A stretch of DNA of 64,000 bases from Bacillota bacterium. Its GTDB lineage: Bacteria; Bacillota; Clostridia; Christensenellales; UBA1242. Shown piece by piece: positions 35,259-43,029 of the stretch. The stretch's first letter is position 1. Each line of letters starts with the position of its first letter. The DNA is taken from positions 295,750-359,749 of the forward strand of contig WRAS01000001.1 of assembly GCA_009780065.1 (NCBI GenBank), in the 5' to 3' direction. The notes below the pieces were generated by a model. It was given only the letters and a program-made list of their open reading frames with translations. It ran no database searches and was not told the origin of the DNA. A program made the position numbers and the translations under genes.

Positions 35259-36267
35259 CCTCGCTACTGCAAAGATACCCCCTGGAAAAAGATTTGAGTT
35301 CGTGTCTATCATACAGATTTGGACACTGCTCATAGTTATTGTCATATGTTGTTGCTTTATCTTGTTCGTACAGCGTGGTGGATAAATACTTCATTCCACC
35401 ATCCGGTAAAATAGTTACGATAACGGACTCAGTTTTCGGGTCAACTATGCTTTTATTTTTAATAGCCTCCAATGCTACATGCATCGCGGCCCCACTGGAC
35501 ATACCCACCAGCAACCCTATATTTGCCAATTTACGTGACATGGCAAAGGCATCCTCGTCTTTTATATAAATTCTTTCATCCGCACCTGTTGCACTGTAAA
35601 TTTGTGGCACGATTGCTTCGGTCATATTTTTAAGTCCTTGAATTTTGTGCTTTGGAAACGGTTGGGCTTCGATAATTTTGATATTCGGATTTAATTGTTT
35701 TAATCGCTTTCCGACCCCCATAATTGTTCCGCCTGTACCCACCGCGCAGACAAAGTGTGTAATCTTACCCTTTGTTTGTTTCCAAATTTCGTTCGCAGTT
35801 GCACGATGTGACAATGGATTATTTGGATTAGAGAATTGGTCGGGGTAGTAATACATATCTGGATTTTGGGAAACCATTTCGCGTGCCTTGCGTATTGCAC
35901 CGTCTGTTCCGAATTCACCTGGTGTGAAAACAATTTTCGCACCATAAGCTTGTATTAATTTCTGTCTTTCGACTGAAACCGCGTCACTCATCACCAGAAC
36001 AACTTTGTAACCCAACGCTGCCCCAATCAGGGCAACCGCAATCCCTGTATTGCCACTGGTGGCTTCGATAATCGTTTTGTCCTTTGTTAAGTTGCCGCTC
36101 TTAATCGCGTCCAGAATCATGGCTTTAACGGGGCGGTCTTTTATGCTGCCGCCTGGATTATCACCCTCTGTCTTTGCATAAATCTTTACATTTGGATTGT
36201 TTCCAAGTTGGCTTAAATCCAACATCCGTGTATTACCCACCATGTCCAGTATATTCTTGTAAATCAT
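35233..36267 (-). CDS. cysK: Cysteine synthase family enzyme (CysK/CysM type, possibly O-phosphoserine-using)
   Basis: 344 aa PLP enzyme making cysteine from an activated serine and sulfide. Visible motifs: the PLP lysine in GSIKDRP, the SGNTG loop, GTGGTIMG phosphate-binding loop, and the C-terminal MSSGAA. The stretch GLKNMTEAIVPQIY lies where classical CysK has a GIGAGF-type loop and resembles the loop of the mycobacterial O-phosphoserine-specific CysM, which carries an Arg at the position of this Lys. About 30 extra C-terminal residues follow the KYLST end. SD gaggaga. It lies behind a polycysteine leader peptide and terminator, and its 3' end overlaps a ParB/Srx-like gene. Confidence 0.9.
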   Translation of the reverse strand: MIYKNILDMVGNTRMLDLSQLGNNPNVKIYAKTEGDNPGGSIKDRPVKAMILDAIKSGNLTKDKTIIEATSGNTGIAVALIGAALGYKVVLVMSDAVSVERQKLIQAYGAKIVFTPGEFGTDGAIRKAREMVSQNPDMYYYPDQFSNPNNPLSHRATANEIWKQTKGKITHFVCAVGTGGTIMGVGKRLKQLNPNIKIIEAQPFPKHKIQGLKNMTEAIVPQIYSATGADERIYIKDEDAFAMSRKLANIGLLVGMSSGAAMHVALEAIKNKSIVDPKTESVIVTILPDGGMKYLSTTLYEQDKATTYDNNYEQCPNLYDRHELKSFSRGYLCSSEDEIAGSGN

Positions 36268-36294
36268 TTTAATTTCTCCTCATATAATTCCTAA

Positions 36295-36339
36295 CAAAAA
36301 ACTGCCCACCCTTTATGTACGCATTTGGGTTTGGCAGTT
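36295..36339 (-). terminator. Attenuator terminator upstream of the cysteine synthase gene
   Basis: Minus strand AACTGCC ... GGCAGTT with an inner ACCC/GGGT pairing and a T6 run, 26 nt after the leader-peptide stop and 28 nt before the synthase ATG. The segment CCCAAATGC inside it is perfectly complementary to GCATTTGGG in leader codons 14-16, so a competing antiterminator is possible. Confidence 0.8.
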
Positions 36340-36364
36340 CAATAATCAATTGCAATAAATTTGA

Positions 36365-36445
36365 CTAGGCGGACATGCAACACAAGAACGCATCTTTCCC
36401 AAATGCACCTTGGCAGCAACAACATACAAAACTTGTGATGTCCAT
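36365..36445 (-). CDS. Polycysteine leader peptide (putative cysteine attenuator), leaderless
   Basis: 26-residue ORF too short for the ORF track: MDITSFVCCCCQGAFGKDAF followed by LCCMSA and TAG. Four consecutive Cys codons (8-11) and a further pair (22-23) are unlikely by chance. The ATG begins six nucleotides after a TATAAT with TTGACA 18 bp upstream, so the transcript should start at or next to the ATG (leaderless). A terminator follows, then the cysteine synthase gene. By analogy with amino-acid attenuators, ribosome stalling at Cys codons under cysteine shortage would free codons 14-16 to pair with the terminator and let transcription continue. Leaderless polycysteine small ORFs with this role are known in mycobacteria; I know of none described in Clostridia. 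Confidence 0.8.
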   Translation of the reverse strand: MDITSFVCCCCQGAFGKDAFLCCMSA

Positions 36446-36451
36446 AAATAT

Positions 36452-36481
36452 ATTATATTAAACCAGCAGTAACTTTGTCAA
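36452..36481 (-). promoter_or_regulatory. Promoter of the cysteine leader/synthase operon
   Basis: Minus strand TTGACA, 18-bp spacer, TATAAT, six nucleotides, ATG of the leader peptide. Confidence 0.75.
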
Positions 36482-36560
36482 GTCTTTAATTTAAACAACT
36501 ATTTGCACACCTGAAAAGGGTCAAACATACCATGAATTAGACCACAAAGGAGGTATAAAA

Positions 36561-36995
36561 ATGAGTGAAAAAATTAAAAACACATCTTTCGTTGACATTG
36601 AATTATGCGAGGATACAGTAACGGTAACCAGTCAAGAAGTCGAGGTAAGCGAACTTCAACTCTCCGTTGTTAAAACTGCAATGTGTCCGTTCGCAGTTGT
36701 TGGCGGTACAATTAAATTTTGTACAACGATAAAAAATACGACGGGATTTACAATACATGAACTTGTCTTCCGTGATGAATTAGACGAGAATCTTTCATAT
36801 GTAGAAGGATCTTTCACAGTTAATGGTGGCCAAGAAGATGATCCAACTATAATTGGTCGTGTAATAACTTTTCCAATGGAAAAAATCGAAGATGACGAAG
36901 AAATCGTAATATGTTTCAAAGTTCGCGTGAATTCATGGCCGACAGGGGATGACGACAATGGCGACGAGAATGGAGATGATAACGGAGACGAATAA
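36561..36995 (+). CDS. DUF11-type domain protein with acidic tail
   Basis: 144 aa with SD aaaggaggt. No signal peptide. Residues about 30-122 match the DUF11/conserved beta-sandwich pattern (VVGGTIKFCTTIKNTTGFTIHELVFRDELDENLSYV, later IVICFKVRVN). The tail is a repetitive Asp/Asn/Gly/Glu stretch. Cysteines are spaced along it. DUF11 units without a signal peptide occur in clostridial spore-surface proteins; a spore role here is inference, weakly supported by TTGCAC-17-CATACC upstream, where the -10 resembles a sporulation sigma (CATA) element. Confidence 0.65.
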   Translation: MSEKIKNTSFVDIELCEDTVTVTSQEVEVSELQLSVVKTAMCPFAVVGGTIKFCTTIKNTTGFTIHELVFRDELDENLSYVEGSFTVNGGQEDDPTIIGRVITFPMEKIEDDEEIVICFKVRVNSWPTGDDDNGDENGDDNGDE

Positions 36996-36996
36996 A

Positions 36997-37665
36997 ATGG
37001 CAAAAATTACCAATGTGTCAAGTGTCAGTTTTTCCAGAATGCAATGTGATTGTGACGAGATAAACGCACGTCTAGATGAACTAGAAGCGAGTCAATGCGA
37101 TTGCAAGGCCATTGACGAGCGTCTTACAACAATAGAAAATGACATAACAGAAATTCGTACAGAGATTACTAATGCAACAAACGAAATATGGAATACAATC
37201 AACAGGATAGAGCAGTTTGTATTCCTTTCCGATGTTACCATATATTCGGCCGCTAATCCTTTTTATGGTGCAACGATTTCTACGATAAATGCGGGACACA
37301 CATATAACTTTTGGGGTTCTGGTGCGTTAACATCCAGCGTAACACTTACAAATAACACAATATATTATTTAGCGCGCTCCGGGCAGCCTACAACAACTCC
37401 ACCTGCTTTGCCGAACAGAATACCCGTCCTGGAATGGTATCAGGGTTCCTCTACAATTGGAACAATGTTTATCGAAGGCCCGCCAACAATTATTTCTCCC
37501 GGACCACCACCTGTAACAACACCTGGTCCAGTAATTGCAACTGTGCCTTTGCGTTTTGATGAAACTGGGATATGGTTTCGTACTGATTATAATATTGGCA
37601 CAATAGCCGTCGGCTCGGTTTTCAAATTTACCCAGGCGCTGATTTTGGTGGACACAACAAGTTAA
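36997..37665 (+). CDS. Coiled-coil protein with CDC motifs and beta-rich C-terminus
   Basis: 222 aa from the ATG at 36997, one base after the upstream stop; ggagacg serves as SD. Residues about 14-75 form a coiled coil (heptads of I/L) interrupted by two CDC motifs (QCDCDEINARLDELEASQCD). A proline-rich, beta-type C-terminal part follows (about 80-222). This layout, with no signal peptide, fits a structural spore-coat or appendage protein, or a phage-tail-like fibre. No family recognised with certainty. Confidence 0.6.
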   Translation: MAKITNVSSVSFSRMQCDCDEINARLDELEASQCDCKAIDERLTTIENDITEIRTEITNATNEIWNTINRIEQFVFLSDVTIYSAANPFYGATISTINAGHTYNFWGSGALTSSVTLTNNTIYYLARSGQPTTTPPALPNRIPVLEWYQGSSTIGTMFIEGPPTIISPGPPPVTTPGPVIATVPLRFDETGIWFRTDYNIGTIAVGSVFKFTQALILVDTTS

Positions 37666-37685
37666 TATCTACTAGAGAGGATAGG

Positions 37686-37955
37686 ATGAAAAATAATAAT
37701 TGCAATACTTTAATGCAAACAAATGCAATTTGTTATGTCACCAATCAATCGTCCATCGAAATTAACAATTGCTGGGAAAGTTATATAATTAAAAGCAACA
37801 AAGTAAAAGTAAAAATAACACACCCACAGCCAGAATGTTGCATTTGTATGTGTTGTTGTGTTTGCTGTTGTTTGTGGTGCACACTTGGGCGTATTATAAA
37901 TCTTATTTGTCATGATCACATTTGCACGGATTCACATGCACATTGCAATGTTTGA
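37686..37955 (+). CDS. Small cysteine-rich protein
   Basis: 89 aa, gagagg SD. The C-terminal third contains CCICMCCCVCCCLWC, ten cysteines in fifteen residues. Its 3' end overlaps the convergent metal exporter gene by 53 bp, so the last 17 residues are constrained by the other strand and the true end is less certain. The first 50 residues look like normal coding sequence. It continues the Cys-containing cluster from 36561 and may be a coat component cross-linked by disulfides, or a metal-binding protein. Confidence 0.45.
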   Translation: MKNNNCNTLMQTNAICYVTNQSSIEINNCWESYIIKSNKVKVKITHPQPECCICMCCCVCCCLWCTLGRIINLICHDHICTDSHAHCNV

Positions 37956-38817
37956 TTCGCAAATCTGAATCAGACTCCAACTTATTTTGAACCGCTTGGG
38001 CTATGTCATGACCCTGTTCCACCGAAAGTTTTCCGTCCACATGTATATCCAAATCAACCAAGATTGCACTACCGAATAAACGCGTTCTGATCTCATCTAC
38101 TTTGATGACCCCATTAACGCTGGATGCTGTTTCAACAATTTTGTCTTCGTCGTTTTTGTCGGCTGCGCGGTCAATCAGTTGATTGATCGCGGGTTTAAGA
38201 ATATTAAAAGCAACCCTTAGTATAAATACAGCAACGACCAGAACCGCAATACTTTCTACGATATTGGTTCCTATAAAGGCGCTGCACACCAAACCAATTA
38301 AAACAGCAATCGAGGTCAAACTGTCCGCACGGCTGTGCCAGGCGTCGGCCTTTAACATCTGGGATCGCGTTCTTTTTGCATGGTGCATTCCATACCAAAA
38401 CAAAGCCTCCTTGACCACAATCGTAAGAATCACCACACCAATCAAATACCAATTCAATTCTGAATAATCTGGTGATATTATCCCTTGAATCCCTTGCCAA
38501 ATAAATAATCCCGCAACACCTGAAAGAAACAGGGCAAAGAACATAACCATCAACGATTCAATTTTTTCGTGACCATAGTTATGTTTCTTGTCACGTTTTG
38601 GGCTGGAAATAAATACTGCAATAATAACAAACAACTGTGTGATTAAATCCGCCGCCGAATGCACCCCATCGGAAATTACCGCCAGATTTCCAAAAATCGA
38701 ACCTACAATTACTTTTGATGAAACCAATATAATGTTTGCAAATATTCCGATAATCGCAACCTTTAGCACTATTTTCGCGACGCCAGATTGTTGAGACATG
38801 TAATCTTGTTTATCCAT
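37903..38817 (-). CDS. Cation diffusion facilitator metal exporter, probably Ni/Co responsive
   Basis: 304 aa from the ATG at 38817 with an aaggaggt SD; the longer ORF-track start runs into the riboswitch. Six membrane helices with the CDF signature metal site (SDGVHSAADL, and HSRADSLTS in helix 5), then a cytoplasmic C-terminal domain (VDLDIHVDGKLSVEQGHDIA) ending in His/Cys-rich NVHVNPCKCDHDK. It exports a divalent metal in exchange for protons. A NiCo-type riboswitch with its own terminator lies directly upstream, so cobalt or nickel is the likely substrate. Confidence 0.93.
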   Translation of the reverse strand: MDKQDYMSQQSGVAKIVLKVAIIGIFANIILVSSKVIVGSIFGNLAVISDGVHSAADLITQLFVIIAVFISSPKRDKKHNYGHEKIESLMVMFFALFLSGVAGLFIWQGIQGIISPDYSELNWYLIGVVILTIVVKEALFWYGMHHAKRTRSQMLKADAWHSRADSLTSIAVLIGLVCSAFIGTNIVESIAVLVVAVFILRVAFNILKPAINQLIDRAADKNDEDKIVETASSVNGVIKVDEIRTRLFGSAILVDLDIHVDGKLSVEQGHDIAQAVQNKLESDSDLRIKHCNVHVNPCKCDHDK

Positions 38818-38841
38818 AAAAAGACCTCCTTGTATGTATAC

Positions 38842-38962
38842 AAAAACACCTGCGGAACTCTGAAAGACGTGTCTTCGTCTATCTGTCCCACAGGTGTTCA
38901 AAATTTCACCCGCTGTCGCTTTTGCAACCCGACTGCGATGCCAAGCATCCGCCTGTTCAGTT
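38842..38962 (-). promoter_or_regulatory. NiCo (czcD-type) riboswitch with terminator
   Basis: The minus-strand sequence matches the NiCo aptamer as I know it: ACTGAACAGGC, a GATGC/GCATC hairpin, GCAGTCGGGTTGC-AAAA-GCGAC-AGC, then a stem closing with CACCTGTGGGACAG. Aptamer about 38881-38962. The 3' arm (ACACCTGTGGGAC) can instead pair with GTTCCGCAGGTGT plus a T5 run (38842-38858) to make a 13-bp terminator. Metal binding should prevent the terminator, an ON switch for the CDF exporter downstream. Confidence 0.87.
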
Positions 38963-38968
38963 TTGTAA

Positions 38969-38998
38969 AGTATAACATAGTATATTCAATCAAGTAAA
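38969..38998 (-). promoter_or_regulatory. Promoter of the riboswitch/CDF unit
   Basis: Minus strand TTTACT, 18-bp spacer, TATACT; the predicted start is just before the aptamer. Confidence 0.55.
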
Positions 38999-39046
38999 CT
39001 ATTGTTTGGTTTTATGTTTGTACCATTAAGAATTTTTATGCAAAAT

Positions 39047-39069
39047 AAAAAACTCCATTGGAGTTTTTT
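39047..39069 (-). terminator. Terminator of tRNA-Trp
   Basis: Near-palindromic AAAAAACTCCA/TTGGAGTTTTTT, three nucleotides past the tRNA CCA end on the minus strand. Confidence 0.8.
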
Positions 39070-39071
39070 GC

Positions 39072-39145
39072 TGGCAGGGGGACAGAGAATCGAACTCTGA
39101 CCAACGGTTTTGGAGACCGCTGTTCTACCACTAAACTATCCCCCT
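39072..39145 (-). tRNA. tRNA-Trp (CCA)
   Basis: 74 nt with encoded CCA end and discriminator G73. Anticodon loop CTCCAAA, acceptor AGGGGGA/TCCCCCT. Confidence 0.94.
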
Positions 39146-39194
39146 ATGAGCCATATTATAAAGTATTTAATTTACGATTGTCAACCTATAATCC

Positions 39195-39223
39195 TTGACA
39201 TGTTTGGGAATATGTTGTTAGAT
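39195..39223 (+). promoter_or_regulatory. Leaderless promoter of the HAD phosphatase
   Basis: TTGACA, 17-bp spacer, TTAGAT, 7 nt, ATG; no SD. Confidence 0.7.
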
Positions 39224-39230
39224 AGAATTT

Positions 39231-40055
39231 ATGACAAACGAGAAAGTAATTTTTGTGGACTTTGACGGAACCCTTGCAAAAAAAGATAAGAGTGTATCCC
39301 AACGCAACATTGATGCAATAAACTTGGCAAAACAAAATGGGTGGGAGGTCGTGCTTTGTACTGGGCGCGGTGTGGACAACGTAATGCATATAACGAAATT
39401 AACAGACATCCGTTACGTGATTGGGTGCACAGGTTCGGTCATATATGATATTGTGGAAGAAAAAATTGTATACCAACAAATCATGGATAAAGCCATTGTA
39501 ACGCGACTGTATGACATTCTTAAAGACACTGATGGATTCATTGACTTTGCCACACCAAAACAAAAATTTGCAACGAATGACAGAATAAGACAGGTAGATT
39601 CGTTGACGAGAAATATCAAAACAATTCAAAAAGATATATACGAATTTATAAACGAAAATGATATTATTCAAACAACATATTTTTCACGTGACTTGGAGAT
39701 TGCTAGACAATCATATGACATGGTAAAAGATGTTAGGGAAATGGACATAGTTGGTTATGCCAAAGAACTTTTTGAAAGCAACCCAAAGCCAAGGGGACAT
39801 TATGCAATTGATATGACCGCACCTGGTGTTTCAAAAGGTAATGGCGTTCGCGAATTTTGTAAATTGTTTAATATTAATCTTAGAGATACAATATGCTTTG
39901 GTGACGAGTTCAACGATGTTTCCATGTTTAAAACGGTTGGGATTCCGGTTGCGATGGGTAACGCAACCAATGAACTAAAAGCAATTGCAAAACACGTAAC
40001 CGACACACACGAAAACGATGGCGTGGCGGTTTTTATTGAAAAATTCTTTAACTAG
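39231..40055 (+). CDS. Cof-type HAD family phosphatase
   Basis: 274 aa cytoplasmic phosphohydrolase. HAD motif I is VDFDGTLA (nucleophile and acid Asp), motif II the LCTGRG segment, motif III the lysine region (SKGNGVREF) and motif IV GDEFNDVSMF. The closing PVAMGNATNELKAIAKHVT and NDGVA segments are typical of the Cof/YkrA subfamily, whose members dephosphorylate sugar phosphates or flavin precursors. Substrate unknown. Leaderless-type start. Confidence 0.9.
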   Translation: MTNEKVIFVDFDGTLAKKDKSVSQRNIDAINLAKQNGWEVVLCTGRGVDNVMHITKLTDIRYVIGCTGSVIYDIVEEKIVYQQIMDKAIVTRLYDILKDTDGFIDFATPKQKFATNDRIRQVDSLTRNIKTIQKDIYEFINENDIIQTTYFSRDLEIARQSYDMVKDVREMDIVGYAKELFESNPKPRGHYAIDMTAPGVSKGNGVREFCKLFNINLRDTICFGDEFNDVSMFKTVGIPVAMGNATNELKAIAKHVTDTHENDGVAVFIEKFFN

Positions 40056-40069
40056 GTCGCAAGATGTAT

Positions 40070-40099
40070 TTGTACTCCTGTAACGCTTTGTGTTAGACT
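40070..40099 (+). promoter_or_regulatory. Leaderless promoter of the ABC transporter
   Basis: TTGTAC, 18-bp spacer, TAGACT, 6 nt, ATG; no SD. Confidence 0.6.
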
Positions 40100-40105
40100 G
40101 GATAC

Positions 40106-42595
40106 ATGATTGAAATTAAAAAAGTCACAAAGGTTCACCATAACCTGAACGGCAGTAATGTCGTCGCACTTCGCGGTATTGATTTAAAATTGGACAAAAC
40201 TGGTCTTGTATTTGTTACGGGTAAATCTGGCTCGGGAAAGACCACGCTGCTGAACATACTTTCGGCGCATGATACAATGTCAATCGGCGAGATGAGTGTC
40301 AACGGCGTGGATATCAAGAACTTTGGTGATCGCGGAATAGACGGATACAGAACATCTTTTGTGGGTAAAGTTCCGCAAGAGTTGGACTTGATTCCAAACA
40401 TAACACTGGCAGAGAACGTCGCACTGGCGGCCGAGATTCAGGGCAAACTACCCGACAAAGCAGAAATCAGTTCTTTATTTAAAAAATTGGGAATCGAAAA
40501 ATTGGAAACACGATACTCAAAGGATATCAGTGGCGGGGAAGCCCAACGCGTGGGTATTGCACGTGTTCTTATCAAAAAGCCCAAAGTACTGATTGCAGAC
40601 GAATTTACATCTGGTCTGGATGTAGAGAATCAAAACATCGTTTATGAGATTTTAAAAAGTCTAAGCAAAGATATATTAATAATTACAACAACTCATAATA
40701 ACGACATGGCAAAGAAATATGGGGACAGGGTTATCACCTTGGATAACGGAAAAATTATATCTGATGCTGTTGCAGAATTGCCTAAAGAGCCAAAGCCAAA
40801 AGGAAAGAAACCCACCAAGAAAGAACTCCAGGCACAGGCACAAGCAGAAGTGATTGAGGCACCTCCAGTTGAACAAAAAGCCGAATTGACATTTGAACAA
40901 ACAAGATTGCCGTTCAAACGTGCACTTAATATCGCCTGGGCAAACTTTAATGCGAACAAGTTAAAAACCATACTTGCAATTGTTATCTGTATTTTGACAA
41001 TCAGTTTCTTTGCGGTTGCAACAAATTTATCCAACCTAAATCATGCGCGTTTAACGTTTCAAAGTTTCTCACGCAGCAATGCCCCATATATAGGTTTTGT
41101 AGACAACACACGGCTGTTAACAGGTGCGGATCGCGAGAATTCAATATCTGGGTTTTATAACACAACCGCACTTGCGCACCAATTCGGCCCAGACGTATTT
41201 TCGCCGCTGGATGTTGGTATTGTCACACACACGATTCATGCACCGACACGCTTGGTTGCGTTGGATGGCGGAACTGGTGGTAACAACATATTTGGTCAAT
41301 CACTGTTGCATGGGAACTGGCCAAATAATACGGCAACCGGGAACGAGATTACAATATCCGATTTCATCGCAACACAAATTGCGACAGCACGTGATGTCAG
41401 TCTTGCGGCTGTTGTGAATACATCATTGGAACTTTGGGATGGCATGATAACATTCCAAATTGTCGGAATATATCGCACAAACTTTACAGACTTTTTCGCA
41501 ACCGAGAACGGTCGTTTCCCGTCACCTGCTTTGTTTAATGCAGCCAACTTGTTGCCTCGGCCTGGTTTGAATGATGCACGTATTAATCAATTGAATCACC
41601 TTTTGCAAAACAATTTTGTCACTGCATACGTACCTGCAAGTTTTGTCAATATACTAAGAAACCCGCCCAGTGGAATAGTGTGGTCTGGTATTGACGAAAT
41701 TCGTTTGGGAGTAGCAGGCAATATGTCCGCATCCAACTTTTTCATCACCGACCATATTACTGGGGGGCGTCCAACATCTGCACAAATCGCGGGTGGGCAA
41801 GCACCACTGTACCAGGCAATTTATCTCAATGATGGTCTTATAATCCAACCTATACCTGGGCTTACTGCATACGTTTCATCTGACTTGCAAACTGCGGCAT
41901 CAATAATAGGTAACCTCAGTTTCACAGTTTCAAGCATAACTACGACAACACTAAGAAGTTTCAGTATAGGTGTAAGTGTAGACGCTGGATTGGGGGCGGG
42001 GAATATACTTCGTGTGCCTATGGATATCTACACGCAACTTGTGGATACATTGATGTTGCCTACCCAGGAACTTCTTGTGGCAAATAACATAAATCGTTCT
42101 GAATTTCTTCAAATCAAAGAAAGCCTCGGGGAAAACGTTACCATGTCATACATGGACTCGTACATGATTGATAACTTTTTTGCAGGTTTCAACAGTGTTA
42201 CAACAACCATGATAATTGTTGCGGTCATCCTGGCAATGATTACATTATTATTGATGGTATCGTTTATTTTCCAAAACGTCAGACAAAAGCACAAAGAAAT
42301 CCGAACTCTAAGAACCCTTGGTGCAAAACGTGGGGACATTATCCGAATATTTATTGCCGAAGCCGCGTTATTTACCACCGCGATATTGCTTGGTGTTTTA
42401 TTGCTGACTTCAATTACGATTGCAATCACAGGAGCCTCAATCGCAAGTGCTCAAGGCTTTACAATACGCGTCTTTAATACCAGTTTCTTGTTTTACTTCT
42501 TGGTTCTTGCTTTCACTGCGATTACGATATTTGCATGTTATTTCGCTGCAGCAACCGCAGCGTCCAGCCTAAAGGGAAAGAACAAAGATGCATAA
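40106..42595 (+). CDS. ABC transporter, ATPase fused to FtsX-type permease
   Basis: 829 aa MacB-like fusion. ATPase at residues 1-220: Walker A GKSGSGKTT, signature ISGGEAQRV, Walker B VLIADEFTSG, switch His in TTHN. A Lys/Pro/Ala linker (about 228-260) leads to a membrane helix (about 290-310), a large extracytoplasmic domain (about 315-680) and three C-terminal helices typical of FtsX permeases (MIIVAVILAMITLLLMVSFIF ...). Such proteins move peptides or lipids, or transmit force, rather than import nutrients. It overlaps rnhA by 8 bp. Confidence 0.9.
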   Translation: MIEIKKVTKVHHNLNGSNVVALRGIDLKLDKTGLVFVTGKSGSGKTTLLNILSAHDTMSIGEMSVNGVDIKNFGDRGIDGYRTSFVGKVPQELDLIPNITLAENVALAAEIQGKLPDKAEISSLFKKLGIEKLETRYSKDISGGEAQRVGIARVLIKKPKVLIADEFTSGLDVENQNIVYEILKSLSKDILIITTTHNNDMAKKYGDRVITLDNGKIISDAVAELPKEPKPKGKKPTKKELQAQAQAEVIEAPPVEQKAELTFEQTRLPFKRALNIAWANFNANKLKTILAIVICILTISFFAVATNLSNLNHARLTFQSFSRSNAPYIGFVDNTRLLTGADRENSISGFYNTTALAHQFGPDVFSPLDVGIVTHTIHAPTRLVALDGGTGGNNIFGQSLLHGNWPNNTATGNEITISDFIATQIATARDVSLAAVVNTSLELWDGMITFQIVGIYRTNFTDFFATENGRFPSPALFNAANLLPRPGLNDARINQLNHLLQNNFVTAYVPASFVNILRNPPSGIVWSGIDEIRLGVAGNMSASNFFITDHITGGRPTSAQIAGGQAPLYQAIYLNDGLIIQPIPGLTAYVSSDLQTAASIIGNLSFTVSSITTTTLRSFSIGVSVDAGLGAGNILRVPMDIYTQLVDTLMLPTQELLVANNINRSEFLQIKESLGENVTMSYMDSYMIDNFFAGFNSVTTTMIIVAVILAMITLLLMVSFIFQNVRQKHKEIRTLRTLGAKRGDIIRIFIAEAALFTTAILLGVLLLTSITIAITGASIASAQGFTIRVFNTSFLFYFLVLAFTAITIFACYFAAATAASSLKGKNKDA

Positions 42596-43025
42596 TGACG
42601 TATTAAAAATATATACAGACGGTGCCTGCAGCGGTAACCCAGGTCCAGGCGGGTGGGGTGTTGTAATGATTTTTGCCGAGCATATAAAAGAACTGTCTGG
42701 TGCGGAGCAAGACACCACCAATAACCGCATGGAATTGCTGGCGGTTATACGGGGGTTGGAGGCGGTAACAAAAAAAATCGCGGTCGAGATTTACAGCGAT
42801 TCGTCTTATATTGTGAACGCGATTAACCAAGGCTGGCTTGAAAATTGGCAACGCAGTGGTTGGAAAACCGCGAACAAAGATTCGGTCAAGAACCAAGACC
42901 TGTGGCAAAAATTAATTGAATTAAATAAAGAATACAAGCCAAAATATATAAAGGTAAAAGGTCATAGCACCGACAAGTATAACAACCGCGCAGATGAACT
43001 TGCGGTGGGTGCAATTAAAAGGTAA
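42588..43025 (+). CDS. rnhA: Ribonuclease HI
   Basis: 145 aa, degrades RNA in RNA:DNA hybrids. The catalytic carboxylates are visible: Asp in IYTDGACSGNPGPGG, Glu in NNRMELLAV, Asp in IYSDSSYIV and Asp in NNRADELA. The basic handle region WLENWQRSGWKTANK is present. It starts within the end of the ABC transporter gene, so translation is probably coupled. Confidence 0.96.
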   Translation: MHNDVLKIYTDGACSGNPGPGGWGVVMIFAEHIKELSGAEQDTTNNRMELLAVIRGLEAVTKKIAVEIYSDSSYIVNAINQGWLENWQRSGWKTANKDSVKNQDLWQKLIELNKEYKPKYIKVKGHSTDKYNNRADELAVGAIKR

Positions 43026-43029
43026 TGAC

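Noticed and set aside
36268-36481. T-box riboswitch upstream of the cysteine synthase gene
   Set aside because: I looked for the conserved T-box core (TGGNACCGCG) and a specifier loop and found neither; the polycysteine ORF explains the terminator better.
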